Origin: Candidatus Parcubacteria bacterium
GTDB lineage: Bacteria; Patescibacteriota; Patescibacteriia; UBA1558; GWA2-36-10
Direction of reading: 5' to 3'
DNA length: 14,865 nucleotides
NCBI GenBank assembly: GCA_003599205.1
Contig: QZJA01000028.1
Coordinates: 1-14,865, forward strand
Numbering within the stretch: position 1 is the stretch's first letter; every line of letters starts with the position of its first letter. Shown here in pieces: positions 9,793-14,865 of this stretch. The position numbers and the translations under genes were made by a program. Under the pieces are notes generated by a model. That model worked only from the letters and a program-made list of their open reading frames with translations. It had not been told where the DNA came from and did no database searches.

Positions 9793-10800
9793 TTAAAATT
9801 GTTTTAAAAATCTCAAATCACCAGACTCCAATAAGCGAATATCATCAATTCGATATTTCATCATCACTAATCTAGTAAGCCCCAGTCCAAAAGCAAAACC
9901 CGAATACTCATTTGGATCTATATTACCAAATTTTAGAACCTCAGGATGTACCATACCGCAGGGCATCAACTCTAACCAGCCTGATTGCTTACAAACTGGA
10001 CAACCTTTGCCCCCACAAATAAGGCATTTTATATCCATTTCAAAACCAGGCTCTACAAAAGGGAAAAATCCCGGACGAAGTCTGACATCAACTTCACGCT
10101 TGAAGACAGCTGAAAGCATGGACTTCATTACTGAGATCAAATTGCCAATATTTATATCTTTGTCTACCATCAAACCCTCTAGTTGATAAAAGGTATGATC
10201 ATGAGAAACATCGGTTGATTCATTCCTGAAAACTCTACCCGGAAAAATACCACGAAACGGCACGCCGTGTCTTTCTAGCATCCTGACCTGGAGATTTGAA
10301 GTTTGGCTGCGTAGCAGTAGCCCACCTTCCAACCAAAAAGTATCTTGTGTATCTCTAGCGGGATGATCGGCTGGTGTATTGAGAGTAGTAAAATTATAAA
10401 AATCAGACTCCAGCTGAGGGCCATCATAAACAGCAAAACCCATTTGAGCAAAAATATCCTCAATTTCGTATTTGATAGTAGTCAATGGATGAATACTACC
10501 AATTGGCCGACTTTGACCGGGCATACTAGGATCAAAATCATGGGTGGAATTTTTGACGCCTTTGAGTGTTGCTTCTGCTTTAGAAAAAATATCAGCCAAT
10601 TCTTCTTTGACCTCGTTGGCTAGTTTGCCTATTTTTGGCTTTTCTTCAACTGCCAAATTTTTTACTTCCTTAAGCAGTTGCGTCAATTCACCTTTACGGC
10701 CAAGATATTGCTTTTTAAAATCCTCCAAAGCACCACTATCCTTAATATTCTTGATCTCCTTTAAAGCCTGCTCTTTTAATTGTTGCAGTTTCTTTTCCAT
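9793..10800 (-). CDS. pheS: Phenylalanine-tRNA ligase alpha subunit
   Basis: PheS is the catalytic class II subunit that activates Phe and transfers it to tRNA-Phe. The 335-residue protein has an N-terminal coiled-coil tRNA-binding arm (about 1-85). The class II core follows, with HPLTTIKYEIEDIFAQMGF, NTPADHPARDTQDTF, the motif 2 segment RVFRNESTDVSHDHTFYQLEG and the motif 3 segment GFAFGLGLTRLVMMKYRIDDIR near the C-terminus. Between GFEMDI and the conserved GCGMVHPEVL-like strand (here PCGMVHPEVL) is a four-cysteine insert, Cys259, 262, 267 and 270 (CxxC-x4-CxxC), probably a zinc knuckle. It starts 3 nt after the upstream membrane-protein gene and lies 4 nt before pheT. No T-box or Phe-rich leader is visible. 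Confidence 0.97.
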   Translation of the reverse strand: MEKKLQQLKEQALKEIKNIKDSGALEDFKKQYLGRKGELTQLLKEVKNLAVEEKPKIGKLANEVKEELADIFSKAEATLKGVKNSTHDFDPSMPGQSRPIGSIHPLTTIKYEIEDIFAQMGFAVYDGPQLESDFYNFTTLNTPADHPARDTQDTFWLEGGLLLRSQTSNLQVRMLERHGVPFRGIFPGRVFRNESTDVSHDHTFYQLEGLMVDKDINIGNLISVMKSMLSAVFKREVDVRLRPGFFPFVEPGFEMDIKCLICGGKGCPVCKQSGWLELMPCGMVHPEVLKFGNIDPNEYSGFAFGLGLTRLVMMKYRIDDIRLLESGDLRFLKQF

Positions 10801-10803
10801 ATA

Positions 10804-11205
10804 TTAATTATCCAATTGTTTAACATCATCATGGTGAAAAACTAAAATCATAAATTCAACGATAGTAGCTATCAAAACCAAAAGCAATAAATTCCACCAA
10901 GTAAGCAGTCGATTGGCTTGTAGGATAAGAGCTACCACCAAGGCAGAGGAAAAAATAATTGCCTGACGAAATGATTCGCTAACCATAAATCTAGCAATAC
11001 CTCTTTTCCTGTTCCATAGCTTCCTCAACCAAAAACCAACTAGCGATAAAGTCCCTAGGGCTGCTAGAAACAAAACAAAATAAAAAAGAACAAAGACTAC
11101 TATTTCTCCCTGATAAGGGTCAAAAATATTTATAATTATAAAAAAACCCAGCCATGCAAGCATGGTGGCCAAAATCATAATAATATTATAAGTTTTGATA
11201 TTCAT
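10804..11205 (-). CDS. Small multi-pass membrane protein, function unknown
   Basis: I do not recognise the family. From the ATG at 11205 it has 133 residues with four likely membrane segments (about 7-27, 35-60, 78-97 and 102-124). A basic loop between the second and third (WLRKLWNRKRGIARF) suggests that loop is cytoplasmic. The tail after the last segment has an HHDD run and is otherwise polar. A longer frame starting at TTG 11244 is open, but that TTG is the -35 element of a well-formed promoter, so the ATG is a better start. It lies in the uvrD-to-pheT unit, 48 nt after the dciA-like gene and 3 nt before pheS. The close link to pheS suggests co-expression but gives no function. Confidence 0.7.
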   Translation of the reverse strand: MNIKTYNIIMILATMLAWLGFFIIINIFDPYQGEIVVFVLFYFVLFLAALGTLSLVGFWLRKLWNRKRGIARFMVSESFRQAIIFSSALVVALILQANRLLTWWNLLLLVLIATIVEFMILVFHHDDVKQLDN

Positions 11206-11215
11206 CTTATGATTA

Positions 11216-11244
11216 AATATACTAGAAAATAAGGTAAAAATCAA
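11216..11244 (-). promoter_or_regulatory. Internal promoter for the membrane protein-pheS-pheT genes
   Basis: On the minus strand, -35 TTGATT (11239-11244), a 17-nt spacer and -10 TATATT (11216-11221) are present. The -10 ends 10 nt before the ATG at 11205, so the leader would be about 3-5 nt. This would let pheST be expressed independently of the helicase gene. Confidence 0.6.
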
Positions 11245-11253
11245 CCCGTGCCT

Positions 11254-11550
11254 TTACCTTAAAAACCTGAGGGTATAAACAACGATTTCGGAAAACCTAT
11301 TATTCAATATGCGGATAAATTGCTCTTCTTGGCTTTCTATTTCGGCAAACAAATCACTGTTTAAGACCGCTATAGTAAGCACTCCGTCTCGCCAATATAC
11401 TGCTCTAGCTCTAGCTTTGGCTTGTTCACCAAAAAAGTTACCAATAATATCATTGGCCTGGCTAATAACCAAAGATCCTTGAACTTTTTTCTTAATACCC
11501 TTGTTATCCAAAGAAGTGTTGGCAATATCTTTTAGGCTCTGCCAAGGCAT
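11254..11550 (-). CDS. DciA-like DUF721 protein
   Basis: The 98-residue protein matches the DUF721/DciA pattern: an N-terminal helix (MPWQSLKDIANTSLDNKG), a helix-rich middle, a strand pair with VYWRDGVLTIAVLNSDLFAEI, then EEQFIRILNNRF and a final strand VVYTLRFLR. In this family the 'L.I.V.SS.W..EL' strand-helix is the hallmark, here in a variant form. DciA proteins help load the replicative helicase DnaB in bacteria that lack DnaC or DnaI. The ATG at 11550 comes 1 nt after the uvrD-fusion stop, so translation is probably coupled. The pairing of a DNA helicase gene with a DUF721 gene fits a role in DNA metabolism. Assignment is from residue pattern only. Confidence 0.72.
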   Translation of the reverse strand: MPWQSLKDIANTSLDNKGIKKKVQGSLVISQANDIIGNFFGEQAKARARAVYWRDGVLTIAVLNSDLFAEIESQEEQFIRILNNRFSEIVVYTLRFLR

Positions 11551-11551
11551 T

Positions 11552-14521
11552 TTATTTATTATTTAATTTGGCGTAGGGGCAAATCTTGTTGAAATCACAG
11601 GAGTCACAAACAAAGCCTGGCGTGGCGGTGAAATCACAAGCTAAAATTTTATCAATAATATCTCTAGCCCACTCTTTGACTTTAATCAATTCTTTGTCAG
11701 TACCGACAAATGAAACCAATTCATTGTTTGCCAAATAATAGAAACTCAGGCTTTTGATGTTAGTTTTAAAAACTTCCTCGGCCGCTACTTGATAGAGTAA
11801 TAATTGTTTTTTGTCGTCAAAAGTGAGCTTATCTTTTGGTCGGCCAGTCTTATAATCAATTATCTGCCAAGCGCCATCGACTACATCTACCCGGTCAAAA
11901 ACTCCCCGAACACTGTATTCGCCTATTTTAATGGTAAAACCTTTTTCCAAAAATAAAGGCACGGTCCATTTATCTTTGTTGCTCTTATAAAAATCTTTGA
12001 GATTCTTAATACCTTCCTGATAATATTTTTTCTTTTGAGCGTCAGATTCATACCAGTCATCTATCCAAGATTCTTCATAAAAATCCAGTAGTTCTTTTTC
12101 ACTTGGATACTTCACAATTTTTCCTTGGCTAAAAAGATCTCTCTGAGCACCACCATCTCTATCAATCACCGTCTGATAAAATTTTTGCAAAGTGGAGTGC
12201 ATGGTTTTACCAAAACTAAAATAAGCATTACCTCTAGTCGGTACTTTAGCGATGAACTGATAAAAATACTGCCATGGGCATGACTCAAAAGCCTTGAGCT
12301 GGGAAAAGGAAAAAGTCTTTGGTAAAGGATAATTAGGTTTGTTAGATTTCTTCTCGATATTTTCTGGCTCTTTGATTGGGCCAACAACCACTTGTGAAGC
12401 TATTTTTATTTCATCAATAAAGCGAGAAGGCTTTTTCTCACGACTACCACCATAATCCTTGGCCCAAGTCAAATAAACAGCTTCTTTGGCTCGAGTCAAA
12501 GCCACATAAAACAAACGCCTCTCCTCTTGAAGATGAGCATCACCACTAGGCAAATCCTCTTTGATAAACTGTTCTGGTATTTCAATTGGATCCTTGCGCT
12601 CAGTGCTGGGGAATCTTAGCTGGACCAAATTGCTAACAAAAACATATTTAAATTCCAAACCCTTGGCTCCGTGAACTGTCATTACTTTGACTACATCCGG
12701 ACCAGCCTCAGCATCATACTGTAGCGCTCCTAGCTCGCCCGACTCAAGCTCCATGTCAATCATCTCCAAAAATTCATGAACCGAAGTACTCTTGATAGCC
12801 TCTTCTTCCCAAGCTCTTACTTTACGATAAAATTGATTGAGAAAATGAAGCTGATCTTTATTGTACTGATTTTGTTCTATAGTAAGTAGCTGAAGATAAC
12901 CACTATCTTCCAACCAATGATAAATTATCTGCGATACTGGCTTTGTTTTGGCCAGCTCAGTGTGTTTGTCTATCTTGGCTAATATTTCAAACAATATCCT
13001 TTCTTCAGTCAAAGGGAGTTTGATAAAACGATTTTGATTTTTGGCAGCATAATACAGACTCCAACTTTTTTTGCTGGCCAAGTGGCTCAAATTTATAATT
13101 GTTTCTATTTTCAAACCAGTTACCGGTAATGATAATATCCTAAAAAAAGAAGGTGATTCATGATAATTATCCAAAAGTTTGAGATAAGCAATAATGTCTT
13201 GGACTATATCCTGAGTATAAAGACCGCGAGAAGCCATGAACTGATGTGGCATGCCTAATTTCCTCATCATAGAAACAAAACCTTGAGCCTGATCATTGGC
13301 TCGGACCAAAATAGCAAAATCAGACCACCTAGCTTCTTTATCTTTTTTCTTTATTTCTACAATCTTATTTAAAATTCCATCAATTTCTGAATTTTTATCT
13401 TCATAAGACAAAACATCAATACTACCATCGCTACTGGCATGACTTTTTAATTTTTTATTAAGTGGTGTTTTTTTCTTTTTGTATTGATACTCCAAACGGT
13501 CAGGATCATTGAGCTGGATAAAATTATAAGCTGTGTCCAAAATCTTTTGGCCAGAGCGATAATTGTCTGTCAAAAATATTTCACAAAGTGGCAACTGAGT
13601 GTCAGTTGAAGTCTTGGCGGAGGCGGATTTGCGGCTACCGTATTCTTTTTTAAAATTCAAAATATTTGAAATAGCAGCACCTCTGAATTTATAAATAGCC
13701 TGATCATCATCGCCAACCACCATTAGATTATTTTTTGGTGTTGCCAAAAGCTTAATCAGCTCATATTGCGCCCAATTGGTATCCTGAAACTCATCAACCA
13801 AAATATATTTGAATTGTTCTCTGAATTTTTTGAGTATCGGTGGACGCTTCTGAAATAGTTTGAGGGTATAATTTATCAAGTCACCAAAATCAAGAGCATT
13901 ACTATCCAAAAGAAGCTGTTGGTAAATATGATAAGCGTTGGCTACTTCCCGAATGCGACTAATCTCCATCTGTGCTTCCTCACGATCACCAGTAGAATCA
14001 GTGTCTAAGTGTAAGTCTTCGGCATATTTGAGATAGTCTTCTGGATAAACTACTTCGTCTTTGAGTCGGGAAAAATGAGAAATAAGCGCATGAATAAATC
14101 TAGTTGGATTGCCCAAAGGCGCATAATAATCTAAATTAAACTTATCTAGATTATTTCTGATAAGCAACCAAGCAGCTGTGCCATCAAGCAATTTGAAATC
14201 ATTGGAAAGCCCAATATCAATGGCATAATCCTTGAGTACCCTTTCACAAAAACCATGAAAGGTATGTATCCACAAATCTGAATAACCAAGAGGTAATAAC
14301 TTATCAACTCTTTCCGCCATTTCTCCAGCAGCTTTTTCCGTAAAAGTAACGGCCAGTATTTCTTCGGCCTTGGCTTTATCCTGCTCTATTAAATAAGCAA
14401 TTCGTTGACTAATAACCGTAGTCTTACCAGTACCAGCGCCGGCAATTAAAATAGCGGGCCCCTGATCATGGGTTACCGCTTGTTTTTGGGCCTTATTTAA
14501 ATAAGATAAGTCTATTGCCAT
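11552..14521 (-). CDS. UvrD/PcrA-type superfamily 1 helicase fused to a RecB/AddB-like Fe-S nuclease
   Basis: The 989-residue protein probably unwinds and resects DNA as a single chain. The helicase part (about 1-720) has a Q-motif region (8-16), Walker A GAGTGKTT (28-35), motif II DEFQDTN (near 244), motif III VGDDDQAIYKFRGA (near 274), NYRSG, motif V TVHGAKGLEF (near 617) and motif VI YVALTRAKE (near 674). The C-terminal part (about 740-989) has the RecB-family nuclease pattern: a His in FGKTMHSTLQKF, GVFDRVDV (near 878) and IIDYKTG (near 889). One Cys in ESCPWQYFY (near 747) plus CDSCDFNKIC near the end form the four-cysteine set seen in AddB-type 4Fe-4S nucleases. Motif III is followed by an extra low-complexity segment (about residues 294-310) that coincides with a palindromic element. 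It is first in its unit and lies 1 nt before the dciA-like gene. Confidence 0.9.
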   Translation of the reverse strand: MAIDLSYLNKAQKQAVTHDQGPAILIAGAGTGKTTVISQRIAYLIEQDKAKAEEILAVTFTEKAAGEMAERVDKLLPLGYSDLWIHTFHGFCERVLKDYAIDIGLSNDFKLLDGTAAWLLIRNNLDKFNLDYYAPLGNPTRFIHALISHFSRLKDEVVYPEDYLKYAEDLHLDTDSTGDREEAQMEISRIREVANAYHIYQQLLLDSNALDFGDLINYTLKLFQKRPPILKKFREQFKYILVDEFQDTNWAQYELIKLLATPKNNLMVVGDDDQAIYKFRGAAISNILNFKKEYGSRKSASAKTSTDTQLPLCEIFLTDNYRSGQKILDTAYNFIQLNDPDRLEYQYKKKKTPLNKKLKSHASSDGSIDVLSYEDKNSEIDGILNKIVEIKKKDKEARWSDFAILVRANDQAQGFVSMMRKLGMPHQFMASRGLYTQDIVQDIIAYLKLLDNYHESPSFFRILSLPVTGLKIETIINLSHLASKKSWSLYYAAKNQNRFIKLPLTEERILFEILAKIDKHTELAKTKPVSQIIYHWLEDSGYLQLLTIEQNQYNKDQLHFLNQFYRKVRAWEEEAIKSTSVHEFLEMIDMELESGELGALQYDAEAGPDVVKVMTVHGAKGLEFKYVFVSNLVQLRFPSTERKDPIEIPEQFIKEDLPSGDAHLQEERRLFYVALTRAKEAVYLTWAKDYGGSREKKPSRFIDEIKIASQVVVGPIKEPENIEKKSNKPNYPLPKTFSFSQLKAFESCPWQYFYQFIAKVPTRGNAYFSFGKTMHSTLQKFYQTVIDRDGGAQRDLFSQGKIVKYPSEKELLDFYEESWIDDWYESDAQKKKYYQEGIKNLKDFYKSNKDKWTVPLFLEKGFTIKIGEYSVRGVFDRVDVVDGAWQIIDYKTGRPKDKLTFDDKKQLLLYQVAAEEVFKTNIKSLSFYYLANNELVSFVGTDKELIKVKEWARDIIDKILACDFTATPGFVCDSCDFNKICPYAKLNNK
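13592..13635. repeat. Palindromic element inserted in frame in the helicase gene
   Basis: A perfect 7-bp inverted repeat CAACTGA/TCAGTTG (13592-13598 and 13602-13608, 3-nt loop) is followed by a G-rich stretch (13609-13635). That stretch contains AGTCTTGGCGGAGG, which matches 12 of 14 bases of the rplK-rplA intergenic element. The segment encodes Ser/Lys/Ala/Thr-rich residues between the helicase EYG and NYRSG motifs. There the spacing is about 15 residues longer than in typical PcrA/UvrD, close to the 44-nt element length. Confidence 0.5.
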
Positions 14522-14528
14522 ATATCAC

Positions 14529-14557
14529 ATTTTAGCGCAAAAACTATGACTTGGCAA
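14529..14557 (-). promoter_or_regulatory. Promoter of the uvrD-fusion unit (predicts a leaderless mRNA)
   Basis: On the minus strand, -35 TTGCCA (14552-14557), a 17-nt spacer and -10 TAAAAT (14529-14534) are present. Only 7 nt separate the -10 from the ATG at 14521, so transcription should start at or one or two bases before the A of the ATG. The -35 begins 3 nt after the preceding terminator's T-run. Confidence 0.7.
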
Positions 14558-14560
14558 AAG

Positions 14561-14583
14561 AAAAACCCGTCAATTTGACGGGG
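14561..14583 (-). terminator. Terminator of the carbonic-anhydrase-like gene
   Basis: On the minus strand, CCCGTCA-type arms (TGACGGG at 14576-14582 and CCCGTCA at 14566-14572) form a 7-bp stem with a 3-nt loop, followed by five T (14565-14561) and a further T-rich run. It lies 10 nt past the gene's stop codon. Confidence 0.85.
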
Positions 14584-14593
14584 TAAGTCCGGT

Positions 14594-14865
14594 CTATTCT
14601 AGCACAGAATATTCCAAACCCTGAGGGGTGGCCTTGCTGTAGGCCATGATGATCTCCAGATCGTCTGGAAGCTCTTTAGCGAGTATATCGCGAACTGCCC
14701 TCAGATCCTTATGATACTGTTCCTCCTCAGCCTCGGCTGATGCAAAAGCAGAAGATCCTCCGTATCCTCCACAATCCCAATGCCACAGAAGCAAGAACTT
14801 CTTGATGTTGTGCAGATTACGGCTGACAGAAATAATCTTGTCGACCAAAGAGGTCTTGAAACCAT
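14594..14865 (-). CDS. Carbonic-anhydrase-like protein, C-terminal part (cut by window edge)
   Basis: The frame stays open to the right edge, giving 89 residues to the TAG at 14594-14596. The N-terminus lies outside the window. The TTG at 14848 is not a credible start because the frame continues upstream of it. The segment FLLLWHWDCGGYGG contains His-x2-Cys followed by a Gly-rich turn, the second and third zinc ligands of the beta-carbonic-anhydrase fold. The first ligand (Cys-x-Asp-x-Arg) would lie in the missing part. Small proteins of this type, often annotated hypothetical, are familiar in CPR genomes, and whether they hydrate CO2 is uncertain. Base composition (about 47% G+C) and Lys codon use (six AAG, one AAA) differ from the neighbours, as discussed under findings. 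Confidence 0.6.
   Translation of the reverse strand, partial: GFKTSLVDKIISVSRNLHNIKKFLLLWHWDCGGYGGSSAFASAEAEEEQYHKDLRAVRDILAKELPDDLEIIMAYSKATPQGLEYSVLE

Noticed and set aside
10804..11244. A longer membrane protein starting at TTG 11244
   Set aside because: The TTG is part of a TTGATT-17-TATATT promoter, and a better ATG follows at 11205 just before the first membrane segment.
14727..14740. Perfect TCAGCC-TC-GGCTGA inverted repeat as a third copy of the palindromic element
   Set aside because: The flanking core match is weaker (about 9 of 12), and the encoded residues fit the expected spacing of the carbonic-anhydrase-like family, so it is probably chance.
14594..14848. An 84-residue complete gene starting at TTG 14848
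   Set aside because: The frame remains open to the window edge with family-like residues upstream (GFKTS), and the zinc-ligand motif implies a missing N-terminal part. It is treated as partial.

Overview
This is an A+T-rich, tightly packed bacterial chromosome segment. It most likely comes from a member of the Candidate Phyla Radiation (Patescibacteria), perhaps a Parcubacteria-related lineage. The inference rests on short intergenic gaps, a UvrD-type helicase fused to an Fe-S nuclease next to a DUF721 gene and pheST, a small carbonic-anhydrase-like protein, and a secE-nusG-rplK-rplA cluster that stops after rplA. Keeping rplA argues against the Parcubacteria groups reported to lack ribosomal protein L1. 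No marker here fixes the lineage more precisely. The standard genetic code fits: no gene needs UGA read as an amino acid.

Layout: a partial pth (+ strand) enters at the left edge and ends at a bidirectional terminator shared with pepA. Everything else is on the minus strand, so transcription runs right to left in five units. (1) A carbonic-anhydrase-like gene cut by the right edge, terminator 14561-14583. (2) uvrD/PD-(D/E)XK fusion, dciA-like, a small membrane protein, pheS, pheT, terminator 7283-7312. (3) gyrB and an anchored protein with two PsbP-like repeats, terminator 3918-3944. (4) secE-nusG-rplK-rplA, terminator 1801-1830. (5) pepA, terminator 183-208.

Promoters are unusually easy to read. 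Five -35/-10 pairs were found, all with 17-nt spacers, and three of them carry a TGC just before the -10. Three promoters start only 3-13 nt beyond the preceding unit's terminator. None of the ten internal gene starts has a convincing Shine-Dalgarno motif. The uvrD promoter places transcription initiation essentially on its ATG, and the internal promoter before the membrane protein leaves a leader of only a few nucleotides. Leaderless or SD-independent initiation therefore looks common here.

Most genes are housekeeping: translation (pth, rplK, rplA, pheST), transcription and secretion (nusG, secE), DNA topology and repair (gyrB, uvrD fusion), replication helicase loading (dciA-like) and peptide turnover (pepA). 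I see no CRISPR array, transposase, phage gene, tRNA or rRNA. The most interesting signals are the SD-less or leaderless architecture, a palindromic element apparently inserted in frame in the helicase gene with a related intergenic copy between rplK and rplA, a palindrome in the secE leader, and the duplicated PsbP-like protein linked to gyrB. I found no clearly new multi-gene system.
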